NCBI GenBank assembly: GCA_937883885.1
Contig: CAKZXL010000783.1
Location: forward strand, 1 to 27,252
Origin: an uncultured Aquincola sp.
GTDB lineage: Bacteria; Pseudomonadota; Gammaproteobacteria; Burkholderiales; Burkholderiaceae
Length of the DNA stretch: 27,252 nt
Direction of reading: 5' to 3'
Shown here piece by piece: positions 16,275 to 23,868 of this stretch. Every line of letters begins with the position of its first letter. Position 1 is the stretch's first letter. Made by a program: the position numbers and the translations under genes. The notes beneath the pieces were generated by a model. It saw only the letters and a list, made by a program, of their open reading frames with translations, did no database searches and was not told the DNA's origin.

Positions 16275-17274
16275 CTGACGTATGGCGATGCGGATGGCTG
16301 TGTGGGCCAGCAGGCATCACGTCATGGCCGTGCAGGTGATGGTCGTCGTCATGGGTGTGCGCGTGCTCATGCTCGAGGGCCTCGTGCGTATGGGAGTGCT
16401 CGTGCCTCTCGGCCAGGTGCAGCACCACGCCGCAAATCATGAACACCCCACCCAGGCCCATCAACCACGACCCCGACCGGTCGCCCAATGCAAAAGCGCC
16501 GAGGGCGCCGATGAAGGGCGCGAAGGCGAACACCGAACCCGTGCGTGCGGCGCCGAACTCGCGCTGCGCCAGTAGGTAAAAGCGCAGGCTCAGGCCGTAG
16601 CCGGTTGCACCCACGGCCAACAATGCCAGCACGGTTGCCAGTCCTGGGACCGGCTCGCCCCACAGCCAGGCCATCAGAACGGTTGCCACGGTGCCCAGCG
16701 TGGCCTTGACCACGACGACCTGGCCCGGGTCACGGTCGGCCACACCGCGCGACAGCGTGTTGTCCACGCCCCAGGCGATGGTGGCCACCGTCACGGCCAG
16801 CAGTCCGAGCAACTGAACCTGGCCGGCCAGGCCTTGCTCCAGCACCAACACCACGCCGCCCAGCAGCAACAGTGCGACGGCCGCGATGACGCGCCGGTCC
16901 AGCGTCTCGCCGTACCAGCGCCAGGCCAGGATGGCCGTGAACACGGCCTCCAGCGTCAGCATCAGCGATGCGCTGGAACCGCTGGTGCGCTGCAGACCCC
17001 AAGCCAGCGCGACCGGCCCCACGACCGCACCCATGCCGGCCATCGCCAGCAGGCGCGGCAGGTCGCCACGGCGCAGCTGCGCCTCGCGCGTGGCGGGCCG
17101 GCGCAGCAAGGCCGCCACCGCAGCGGCGCCGCCATACAGCAGCGCCGCCGTGGTGAACGGCCCGATGCCGGCCCCGAAGCCCTGCACCAGCGGCGTGCTC
17201 AGGCCGAACAGGGCGGCAGCCAGCAGCGCGAGCAGTCCGCCGCGCAGCGCGGGTGAGGCCAGTTCGCGCTGCAT
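16222..17274 (-). CDS. DMT/EamA-family transporter with His-rich C-terminal tail
   Basis: 350 residues. About ten hydrophobic segments form two EamA repeats (roughly 10-140 and 155-285), then a hydrophilic tail (about 288-350) in which roughly every third residue is His (HEHSHTHEALEHEHAHTHDDDHH and onward). The tail suggests binding of Ni, Co, Zn or Cu; EamA proteins export or import small molecules. It starts 3 bp after the DUF6488 stop, so it is the last gene of a four-gene - strand set. Its last codons overlap the end of the IS66 transposase frame on the other strand by 53 bp. The gene itself appears complete. Confidence 0.88.
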   Translation of the reverse strand: MQRELASPALRGGLLALLAAALFGLSTPLVQGFGAGIGPFTTAALLYGGAAAVAALLRRPATREAQLRRGDLPRLLAMAGMGAVVGPVALAWGLQRTSGSSASLMLTLEAVFTAILAWRWYGETLDRRVIAAVALLLLGGVVLVLEQGLAGQVQLLGLLAVTVATIAWGVDNTLSRGVADRDPGQVVVVKATLGTVATVLMAWLWGEPVPGLATVLALLAVGATGYGLSLRFYLLAQREFGAARTGSVFAFAPFIGALGAFALGDRSGSWLMGLGGVFMICGVVLHLAERHEHSHTHEALEHEHAHTHDDDHHLHGHDVMPAGPHSHPHRHTSVKHAHPHVPDAHHQHPH

Positions 17275-17277
17275 GGC

Positions 17278-17628
17278 TTACTGCCCGGTGAAGTTGGCGG
17301 CAATGAAGTTGCCCGGCAGGCTGTAGAACATGTACAGCGTCTGCTTGCTGGCATCGGCCACTGCCGGGTTCTTGAAGGTCAGCTTCCACTCCTTTCCCTT
17401 CTTGCCGTCGATGGCCTCAACCTTCTCGGGCTTGATGGCAGTCCACGATGCATCGAGCTTGCCACCTTTGACCAGCGTCTGCTTGCGCTGTTCGGCGCAG
17501 CCGGTCACGACCGACTCGGCGGCGGGCTTGGAGCCATGGAAGTGGCACGCGCCGCCCTCGTTGGCGTAGGCGGCAGGCACGCAGGCAGCGGCGGACAGGA
17601 CGATGGTGGCGACGAGAGACTTGTTCAT
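17278..17628 (-). CDS. Secreted DUF6488-type small protein with Cys/His motif
   Basis: 116 residues from the ATG at 17628. The signal peptide (about 1-22) has a likely cut after AYA. The mature protein begins with a CHFH motif (C28, H29, H31) and a later C44, then a compact domain ending in FYSLPGNFIAANFTGQ. I recognise it as the DUF6488 type, with no known function. The Cys/His set and the neighbours suggest periplasmic metal binding. It lies between the HupE-like and EamA genes. A longer frame to 17700 would overlap the HupE gene and lacks a signal peptide. Confidence 0.8.
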   Translation of the reverse strand: MNKSLVATIVLSAAACVPAAYANEGGACHFHGSKPAAESVVTGCAEQRKQTLVKGGKLDASWTAIKPEKVEAIDGKKGKEWKLTFKNPAVADASKQTLYMFYSLPGNFIAANFTGQ

Positions 17629-17674
17629 GGTGCGGTCCTTGAAGGAAGAGATGGGAGAGGAGAAGGAAACGGGT

Positions 17675-18466
17675 TCAGTTGAGCGTGTTGCGGCTGTCAT
17701 CCTGGGTGTTCTCGATGTTCATGTCGTCGTGCACGTGGCGGTGCTCTTCGACGGGGAAACGGAAGCTGTCCGGGGCCGTGTCGTGCTGGTAGCCATGCAG
17801 CTGCGTGAACAGCAGGTAGACGCCGGCATAGACCAGCGCCAGGTTGGCCGCGTAACTGAAGCGCTTGAACGAGGGCCGGTGCCGCCAAGCAGCCAGCAGC
17901 GCCACCATGGCGGTCAGTGCCGCAATCTGGCCCAGCTCGACACCGACGTTAAAGCTCAGGATGCGCCCGAGCATTGCCGCCGGGTCATCGCCCAGCGGCA
18001 GTTGCTGCAGTCGCGTGGACAGGCCAAACCCATGCAACAACCCGAAGATGAACACGGCGCCCAGCAAGTTCGGCGACTTCATGTCGAAGACGCGCTGGAA
18101 GCCGCCGTTGTTGTCGAAGCCCTTGTAGATGACGCTCGCGGCGATGATGGCGTCGACCAGGTAGTAGTTCCAGGTGATTTTGAAGTAGGTCGCGAACACC
18201 AGCGTGATGCAGTGGCCGACGGTGAAGACGGTCACGAACTTGGCCACGTCCTTGAACGTGGTCAGGAAGAACACCACGCCGAACAGGAACAGCAGATGGT
18301 CGTAGCCCGTCAGCATGTGGCTCGCGCCCAGGCCGACGTACTGCAGGTATCCGCCATCGAGCATGCGCTGTCGGTCCTCCTCGGAGATGCCGTGGGCGAG
18401 GCCCACGAGCGGGATGAAGCCAAGCAGCAGCAATGCCACCAGGCGGTTGGAAATGGTTTGGGTCAT
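17675..18466 (-). CDS. HupE/UreJ-family membrane protein
   Basis: 263 residues from the ATG at 18466 (MTQTISNRLVALLLLGF). It has an N-terminal signal-like segment, a periplasmic stretch (HGISEEDRQRMLDGGYLQYVGLGASHML) and about six membrane segments. The family landmarks are GYDHLLFLFGVVFF, FTVGHCITL, LLHGFGLSTRLQ and SFNVGVELGQIAAL. HupE/UreJ proteins are linked to nickel or cobalt uptake, but this long HupE-type group is poorly studied. The C-terminus has a short His-bearing end (EEHRHVHDD). Family role plus neighbours point to metal transport. Confidence 0.88.
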   Translation of the reverse strand: MTQTISNRLVALLLLGFIPLVGLAHGISEEDRQRMLDGGYLQYVGLGASHMLTGYDHLLFLFGVVFFLTTFKDVAKFVTVFTVGHCITLVFATYFKITWNYYLVDAIIAASVIYKGFDNNGGFQRVFDMKSPNLLGAVFIFGLLHGFGLSTRLQQLPLGDDPAAMLGRILSFNVGVELGQIAALTAMVALLAAWRHRPSFKRFSYAANLALVYAGVYLLFTQLHGYQHDTAPDSFRFPVEEHRHVHDDMNIENTQDDSRNTLN

Positions 18467-18644
18467 GGAGCAAGAGCCCTCTGTGTATTGCAACAGCCCA
18501 ACCCGCGCGGTGCGACGGCAGGGTTGGTCGCGGAACAATGTTCCGAGCGCGGCGCGCCTTCAGGGGCATGCCGAGCGGACAGATAGGGGGCGCTGGTGGA
18601 CCACCAGCACGGCCACGGCCTAGCGCGGCCGTGGCAAAGGCCTG
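18467..18644. promoter_or_regulatory. Inter-gene spacer with three strong palindromes
   Basis: Between the CzcI-like gene and the HupE gene on the - strand are three perfect dyads. GGAAC-AAT-GTTCC (18532-18544) is an operator-like site about 65-80 bp upstream of the HupE start. GCTGGTGG-A-CCACCAGC is at 18592-18608. GCCACGGCC-6 nt-GGCCGTGGC (18612-18635) is a GC-rich hairpin that could act as a terminator or attenuator after the CzcI-like gene, though no T-run follows on the - strand. The HupE-DUF6488-EamA set may therefore have its own promoter here. Confidence 0.6.
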
Positions 18645-19007
18645 TTAGGCCTGTTGTGCGCTGCGCTGTGGAGGCCGCAGGGGGCCTTCGAGATAGACAG
18701 GCGCATGCCCGACGCCTGCGCTTGGCACCAGGACCGATGGGATGGTGTCGCCTGCCGCAAGGCTCATCGCCGGGGCCAACCCAGGCAGCTGCGCCGCCTG
18801 GTTGGCATGCTGGTGAGGTGGTTCGCCGCTGTCGTCCTCAATGTGCAGTGTCTGGTCGGCGTGGTGGTGGTGGTCCACTTCCTGAGCGTGCACGACCATG
18901 TGCGCGATGACCTCAGCTTGGTGGTCAAGATGGGCCGGGGTTAGCCACGCCAGTGCCTGCCAGACCATGGCAATCAGCAGGACGAGGGCTCGGCGTTTGG
19001 CGGTCAC
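18645..19007 (-). CDS. His-rich exported protein, CzcI-like
   Basis: 120 residues from the GTG at 19007 (VTAKRRALVLLIAMVWQALAW). It has a signal peptide or single membrane segment, then a His-rich mature part (HLDHQ, HHHHADQTLHIEDD, PPHQHANQ) and a Pro/Ala-rich end. Its size, position and composition resemble CzcI-type proteins that accompany heavy-metal efflux genes; no CzcCBA genes are present here. It is first of the four-gene - strand set. The start is uncertain; an ATG at 19055 would add 16 residues before the signal. Confidence 0.68.
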   Translation of the reverse strand: MTAKRRALVLLIAMVWQALAWLTPAHLDHQAEVIAHMVVHAQEVDHHHHADQTLHIEDDSGEPPHQHANQAAQLPGLAPAMSLAAGDTIPSVLVPSAGVGHAPVYLEGPLRPPQRSAQQA

Positions 19008-19308
19008 AGAAGAATTGTAGAGGTGGCACGAATCGCTGCGGACGCGTGACCACACGACCGCATGCCTTGCGGTTCCAAGTCAAGGCGAGTTCGCCGGACG
19101 GCTACGTACGTCGCTCCAAGATACAAGCTGTACAGGGAGCTTGTCGATGGTCCAACGGTATTGGCTACGACGAAGAGTAAGAGTGGATCCAACGGAGTCA
19201 CTTCCCACAGGCGCAGCCATCTAGGCCTGTTTGACTGACAGCATGGCTGCTAACGATAGGCTTGGCATGAATGATCCACTCGGGCCCTGTCGCCAAGTTC
19301 GTGAATCT
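19008..19308. other. Spacer between the metal set and the ptx regulator; no gene supported
   Basis: No convincing gene, RNA or transposon end was seen. It should hold the promoter of the His-rich - strand gene. It lies at the junction of the metal module and the phosphite module, so the border of transferred DNA may be inside it. Confidence 0.5.
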
Positions 19309-20196
19309 TTAGGCCAGGCCTCTTCTCACCTCTTTTGCCAAGTCGAAAATCGTTGCTATCAGCGGAGCGTTCTGTCGTTCGCGACGACAGATGAAGTCGA
19401 CGTGGGTGGCCATTGCTGTATCCAGAATCTTCAGCTTCACAAGACGCGGATCTGGAACATAGGCTGTCTCGGCAACGACGCCTAGTCCTATTCCTTGTGC
19501 GACTGCCTCGCGGACAGCCTCCCGGCTTCCCATCTCCAGCGCAACCTGGATGTTGATATTGCGGGCAATTAGCTCGCTCTCGAAGACTCTTCTTGTCGTT
19601 GAACCTTCCTCACGTATGACGAAGCGCTGGCTCTGAAGGTCCTTGAGCACTATCTCACCGCACCGGGCTAGGGCGTGCTCTCGGTTCGCAAAGACCACCA
19701 GGCGCTGTGACCTGTATGGCATGCAATGGAGTTCGGGGTGCTCGGCGTGATTGAGGACCACGCCGACATCACCCTGGTAGTCGAGGAGCTTTTCCGTGAT
19801 TGAGCGGGAGTCGCCTACACGGACAGAGACCTCGACCTGGGGATGGCGGCTCCCGAAGGCCTTCAGAACAGGGACTACGTTGTACGGGCCGATCGCGTGA
19901 ATCACAAGACGCCCGACGAATCGGTTTTTGGCTGCTGCCAAAAGGGCGTGCGCATCTTCCTCGCCGCTGAATGCCCGCCGCGTGTAGTCCAGCAGAGTCC
20001 TGCCAAAGGTAGTCAGCTCAAGCCGGCGGCCTTGACGAAGAAAAAGCTCCACGCCGTACTCATTCTCCAGGCGCTGAATATGCGCTGAGATGGTGGGCTG
20101 CTGTAGATCAAGCAGCTTCGCAGCAGCAGTCATGCTTCCGGCCCTTGCCGTCGCATCAAAGGCTTTCAAAGCCGCAAGTAGCGTGAGTCCAGACAT
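19309..20196 (-). CDS. LysR-family regulator divergent from the ptx operon
   Basis: 295 residues. The winged helix-turn-helix covers about 5-64 (FDATARAGSMTAAAKLLDLQQPTISAHIQRLENEYGVELFLR), then the two-lobed effector domain (about 90-290). It is read away from ptxA across a 171-bp gap that contains a dyad. LysR proteins commonly control the divergent neighbour, so it likely governs phosphite use, the role suggested for PtxE. In the Pseudomonas stutzeri WM88 cluster the LysR gene (ptxE) lies downstream of ptxD, so the arrangement differs. The assignment to ptx control is inferred from position. Confidence 0.9.
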   Translation of the reverse strand: MSGLTLLAALKAFDATARAGSMTAAAKLLDLQQPTISAHIQRLENEYGVELFLRQGRRLELTTFGRTLLDYTRRAFSGEEDAHALLAAAKNRFVGRLVIHAIGPYNVVPVLKAFGSRHPQVEVSVRVGDSRSITEKLLDYQGDVGVVLNHAEHPELHCMPYRSQRLVVFANREHALARCGEIVLKDLQSQRFVIREEGSTTRRVFESELIARNINIQVALEMGSREAVREAVAQGIGLGVVAETAYVPDPRLVKLKILDTAMATHVDFICRRERQNAPLIATIFDLAKEVRRGLA

Positions 20197-20367
20197 AGGT
20201 GTTATCTATAGATACCCCTATTTTTCGGGGTGCAAGTTTCATATTGATGACACGTTCCACGAACAAACTGCACGCATGCCTAGCCGTATCGAACTTCTTT
20301 CTGCGGCAAATGTGCGTCATAAGCGCTCTCGCGCTGCTCGCAGGCAGAAACTTGCAAAGGTAACAAC
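20197..20367. promoter_or_regulatory. Divergent LysR/ptxA control region with TATCTATAGATA dyad
   Basis: The perfect 12-bp palindrome TATCTATAGATA is at 20203-20214. It sits in a longer imperfect dyad (8 of 11 positions match) and contains ATC-N4-GAT. This fits a LysR binding site, 7 bp from the regulator start. Right beside it, ACCCC-8 nt-GGGGT (20214-20231) forms a weak inverted repeat. A single TGTCAT half-site on the - strand (20247-20252) is not enough to call a Pho box. The ribosome site of ptxA is AAAGG about 9 nt before the ATG. Confidence 0.6.
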
Positions 20368-21207
20368 ATGAAGTTGGAGAAGGACCGAGACGTTCTGAGT
20401 CTCAAGGGAGTTTCCGTCCGCTACGTTGACTCGACCGTGGCCTTGCACCCGACGAGTCTGGATGTGAAGCAGGGAGAGTTTTTGGTGCTTCTGGGCGCCT
20501 CGGGCGCAGGGAAGTCCACCTTGTTACGAAGCATCAATGGACTGGTGCTGCCCACAAAAGGCGAGGTATCGATACCTGGCCTGGCAGGTGGGGTAGTCAA
20601 CGCAAAGACGCTGAGAGAGCACCGCAAGCGCTGTGGGATGGTTTTCCAGCAGCATCATCTGATTGGACGTCAGTCGGTCCTCAGGAATGTTCTGATGGGA
20701 AAGCTCGGTGACAGGGGTGCATTCGCTTCGCTATGGCCGTGGAGCAAGAAGGACAAGCTGGAGGCGCTCACAGTGATTGAGCGTGTCGGGCTGCTCGAAA
20801 AGGCGCTCTCCCGGGCTGATGCCTTGTCTGGGGGGCAGCAGCAGCGCGTAGGCATAGCTAGGGCGCTAATACAGAAGCCACGAATCCTGCTGGCCGATGA
20901 GCCTGTTGCCAGCCTGGACCCGGCAACCGCACATAGCGTGCTCACCTTGTTGCATGAGATCTGCAAAAAGGACCACCTCACCGCAATCGTGAGTCTTCAC
21001 CAGGTGGAGCTCGCGCGCTCGTTTGCAGACCGAATCATTGGGCTCCGCCAGGGAGCTGTTGTATTCGAGGGTAGGGCAGAGCAGCTGAGTCCTGATGTTG
21101 CGCGGAACCTCTATGCAAAGCAGTCCAACGCTTCCAACACGAGTGCGTCCACTGATAGCCCCCGAACTCTTCAATCCAGTCAAACCAAGGAGCTCTTGCC
21201 ATGCTGA
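20368..21207 (+). CDS. ptxA: Phosphite ABC importer ATPase (PhnC/PtxA-like)
   Basis: 279 residues. Walker A is GASGAGKST (43-51), the Q-loop is VFQQHHLIGRQSVLRNVLMG, the signature LSGGQQQR is at 153-160, Walker B is ILLADEPVASLD (173-184) and the H-loop is VSLHQVE. The RNVLMGKLG and HHLIGR stretches are typical of the phosphonate/phosphite PhnC branch. It is first in a four-gene operon ending in a phosphite dehydrogenase, which favours phosphite over organophosphonates as the cargo. A Ser/Thr-rich tail of about 30 residues follows the ATPase core. It overlaps ptxB by 7 bp. Confidence 0.92.
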   Translation: MKLEKDRDVLSLKGVSVRYVDSTVALHPTSLDVKQGEFLVLLGASGAGKSTLLRSINGLVLPTKGEVSIPGLAGGVVNAKTLREHRKRCGMVFQQHHLIGRQSVLRNVLMGKLGDRGAFASLWPWSKKDKLEALTVIERVGLLEKALSRADALSGGQQQRVGIARALIQKPRILLADEPVASLDPATAHSVLTLLHEICKKDHLTAIVSLHQVELARSFADRIIGLRQGAVVFEGRAEQLSPDVARNLYAKQSNASNTSASTDSPRTLQSSQTKELLPC

Positions 21208-22079
21208 ATCGCCGTAACTTCTCTCTTGTTGTCAGCGCAGCTTCTTTTGCTGCACTCCTTCCTCTGTGGGCTCATGCGCAGGGAAAGGATCCATCAAAGC
21301 TTCGTGTCGCCCTTCTTCCAGATGAGAACGCTGCCAGCATCATCCAGAACGCGCAGCCTCTTAAGCGCTATCTTGAACAGCAGCTCAAGAAGGATGTTGA
21401 GATTGTGGTGACTACCGATTACTCCTCGATGATCGAGGCAATGCGGTTCGGTCGGATTGAGGTAGCGTACTTTGGACCGTTTTCGTACGTTTTGGCCAAA
21501 TCTAAGGCGTCCGGGATTGAGCCCTTTGCGGTGGGCGTTGAACGTGGGTCGCCCACATACCAGTCGGTCCTCATCGCAACGGCCGGAGGGCCGGTGAAAA
21601 CGCTTGAAGACGTGCGCGGCAAGCCCTTCGGATTTGGCGACCAGGCGTCCACATCAAGCCACCTTGCACCACGTGCACACCTGCTCAAGAAGTACAAGCT
21701 TGATGGTGAGAAGGACTATCGGCCAGTTCACCTTGGGGCACATGACGCGGTCGCACGTGCGGTGCAGTCGGGTCAGATTCCAGCCGGGGCTCTGTCCAAG
21801 CCGATTCTGGACAACCTCATCGCTCGAGGAAGCATTGATGCCACGAAGATTGTTCAGCTTGACCTTTCTGCTCCCATTCCAAACTATCCGGTCGTCATGC
21901 AGGGGGACCTCAAGCCTGAGCTCAAAGCTGCCATCCGCTCTGCCTTTCTGGACATGAAGGATGCTGAGGTGCTCAAGGCGTTTCGTGTCCAGGCGTTTGC
22001 CGCCACTGATGACGCTGCATATGACGTCCTTAGGGATACCGCAACCATCCTGAAGCTTGATTTGGGCCGTATGCAATGA
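21201..22079 (+). CDS. ptxB: Phosphite-binding periplasmic protein (PhnD/PtxB-like)
   Basis: 292 residues. The N-terminus MLNRRNFSLVVSAASFAALL has a twin-arginine RRNF motif, so export may be by Tat; the likely cut is after AHA. The PhnD-family body has LRVALLPDENAASIIQ, TTDYSSMIEAMRFGRIEVAYFGPFSYVLA, and GFGDQASTSSHLAPRAHLL, which line the oxyanion pocket in the family. It would bind phosphite and deliver it to PtxC. A ribosome site, AAGGAG, lies about 10 nt before the ATG inside ptxA, and the stop overlaps the ptxC start (ATGA). Confidence 0.93.
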   Translation: MLNRRNFSLVVSAASFAALLPLWAHAQGKDPSKLRVALLPDENAASIIQNAQPLKRYLEQQLKKDVEIVVTTDYSSMIEAMRFGRIEVAYFGPFSYVLAKSKASGIEPFAVGVERGSPTYQSVLIATAGGPVKTLEDVRGKPFGFGDQASTSSHLAPRAHLLKKYKLDGEKDYRPVHLGAHDAVARAVQSGQIPAGALSKPILDNLIARGSIDATKIVQLDLSAPIPNYPVVMQGDLKPELKAAIRSAFLDMKDAEVLKAFRVQAFAATDDAAYDVLRDTATILKLDLGRMQ

Positions 22080-22876
22080 CCTCGGCTGCATTCGAGAACA
22101 TCATCAGTCGCGACAAGCGGGAGCAGTTCATTGGACTGCGCAATACAGCGTTCGTCCTTCTGGTTTGCCTTGTAGCCCTGTACGTCACGGGGTTCTTCGA
22201 TGCACAGCGGTTCATCGAAGGCGCCCCGGCTGTCAAGCAGCTCTCATCTGAGATGGTCCCTCCCAACTTCGACCGCTGGGAGCACTGGGTCATCCCGCTG
22301 AGGGACACCTTGGCGATGTCGATTGCCGGCACAGCACTGACTATCGTGCTTTCACTTCCGCTGGCGCTCCTGGCGGCTCCAAACACCACCCCCAATCCTT
22401 TGGTGGGAAGAGTGGCCAGAGTCATCCTGGCGGCATTCCGGTCCGTGCCAGAAATCATTCTTGGCATTCTGTTCGTGGCAGCCGTAGGGTTTGGTGCTCT
22501 ACCTGGGGTGCTCGCACTAGCGTTGCATTCCACGGGAATGGTCGCAAAGTTTTACGCGGAAGCCATTGAGCACGTGGATCCGAAGCCACTTGAAGCAGCT
22601 GCTGCGGTAGGCGCAAGCCGCTTTCAGGTCATCTCGCATGCCGTTATCCCCCAAGTCCTTCCACAGTTGGCAGACATAACCATCTATCGCTGGGAGTACC
22701 ACTTCAGGGCCTCCGCAGTACTTGGCATTGTCGGTGCAGGTGGCATCGGCTTCGAGTTGATGGCAGCACTTCGCCTTGTCAAGTATGACGAGGTCTCAGC
22801 CATCCTTCTGTCGATTCTTGCCTGTGTCCTCGTGGTTGACAGCATTGGATCGATGCTGCGAAAGCGTCTCAAGTAA
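22076..22876 (+). CDS. ptxC: Phosphite ABC importer permease (PhnE/PtxC-like)
   Basis: 266 residues with about six membrane segments. The cytoplasmic EAA-type loop EAIEHVDPKPLEAAAAVGASRFQVISHAVIPQVLP, which docks on the ATPase, is at about residues 162-196. The preceding GMVAKFYAEAIE is typical of PhnE permeases. It overlaps ptxB by 4 bp and precedes ptxD by 8 bp. It would be the inner-membrane channel for phosphite. It is a single permease and no second permease gene is present. Confidence 0.92.
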   Translation: MTSAAFENIISRDKREQFIGLRNTAFVLLVCLVALYVTGFFDAQRFIEGAPAVKQLSSEMVPPNFDRWEHWVIPLRDTLAMSIAGTALTIVLSLPLALLAAPNTTPNPLVGRVARVILAAFRSVPEIILGILFVAAVGFGALPGVLALALHSTGMVAKFYAEAIEHVDPKPLEAAAAVGASRFQVISHAVIPQVLPQLADITIYRWEYHFRASAVLGIVGAGGIGFELMAALRLVKYDEVSAILLSILACVLVVDSIGSMLRKRLK

Positions 22877-22884
22877 ATCGAAAA

Positions 22885-23868
22885 ATGAATCATCGGAAAA
22901 TCGTCGTAACGCAGCCAGTTCATGAAGAGGTTCTAAGGAAGCTCCAGGCTGAGGGTGAGGTCATCATGAATCCAGGGCCTGACCCCTGGAGCCCCAGCCA
23001 GCTCAGGGAGTACCTCGTGGATGCTGATGCCATGATGGCCTTCATGACAGACAGTGTGACCAAAGAGTCGCTGCTGAACGCTCCCAGGCTCAAGACCATC
23101 TCCTGTGCACTCAAGGGGTACGACAACTTCGACCTGAGGGCTTGCGCACAAGCCGGGGTGAGCGTCACCTTTGTTCCTGACCTCCTCACAGAGCCCACAG
23201 CCGAGCTGGCCATCGGATTGGCTATTGCTGCTGGCAGGAACGTGCTTCAGGGTGACGCCGCTACAAGAGCAGGCTACTCTGGGTGGAGGCCAGCTCTATA
23301 CGGAACCGGGCTTCATGGGTCGGTGGCCAGCGTGATCGGTCTCGGAAAAGTTGGGCAGGCCATATTGGCGCGACTCGCGGGCTTTGGCTGCGCGCGGCTG
23401 CTTGGTGTAGACCCAAGTGTGCGTCTAGATCAGGTCGAACTGGTCACGCTTGATGAGGCTGTCAGCACATCGGACTATGTGTTCCTGGCAGTGCCTCTTG
23501 TTAGCGATACGCGCCACCTGGTTGACTCCAGGATGCTTCAACTATCGAAAAAGGGCCAGATCCTTGTAAACGTGGGTAGGGGGTCTGTGGTCGACGAAAG
23601 GGCGGTTGTCGATGCCTTGGCGAATGAGCAACTTGGCGCGTACGCCGCTGACGTCTATGAGATGGAAGATTGGCTACTTCCAGACAGACCTCGCGAAATT
23701 CATCCGGGATTGACCAACAACGCCAGAACAGTACTCACTCCCCACATCGGCTCGGCTGTGAGACGCGTACGGTTCGAAATTGAAATGCGGGCTGCTGAGA
23801 ACCTAGTCCGCTCACTCAGGGGCGAGAGTTTGAGTGATGTTGCTGTCGAGGCCAGCGCGGCAGCATAG
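22885..23868 (+). CDS. ptxD: NAD-dependent phosphite dehydrogenase PtxD
   Basis: 327 residues. It is a D-2-hydroxyacid-dehydrogenase-type enzyme with PtxD marks: MMAFM, CALKGYDNFD, TFVPDLLTEPTAELAIGLA, YGTGL, GAYAADVYEMEDW, DRPR and TPHIGSAVRRVRFEIE. The Rossmann loop GLGKVG is at 152-157. By my alignment to remembered WM88 PtxD, catalytic Arg237, Glu266 and His292 correspond to R232, E261 and H287. D176 takes the acidic place that selects NAD. Reaction: phosphite + NAD+ + water to phosphate + NADH, in the cytoplasm. Other stretches differ from the WM88 protein, so it is a divergent member. It is last in the ptxABCD operon. A generic 2-hydroxyacid dehydrogenase is less likely given the EMEDW and GSAVR motifs and the importer. 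Confidence 0.95.
   Translation: MNHRKIVVTQPVHEEVLRKLQAEGEVIMNPGPDPWSPSQLREYLVDADAMMAFMTDSVTKESLLNAPRLKTISCALKGYDNFDLRACAQAGVSVTFVPDLLTEPTAELAIGLAIAAGRNVLQGDAATRAGYSGWRPALYGTGLHGSVASVIGLGKVGQAILARLAGFGCARLLGVDPSVRLDQVELVTLDEAVSTSDYVFLAVPLVSDTRHLVDSRMLQLSKKGQILVNVGRGSVVDERAVVDALANEQLGAYAADVYEMEDWLLPDRPREIHPGLTNNARTVLTPHIGSAVRRVRFEIEMRAAENLVRSLRGESLSDVAVEASAAA

Noticed and set aside
16268..19240. TGTTTGACTGAC occurring near 16268 and again near 19229
   Set aside because: A 12-bp match is expected by chance in a window of this size, and the flanks do not match; not a transposon end pair.
20247..20252. TGTCAT half-site upstream of ptxA as a Pho box
   Set aside because: No second half-site at the 11-bp spacing, so PhoB control cannot be claimed.
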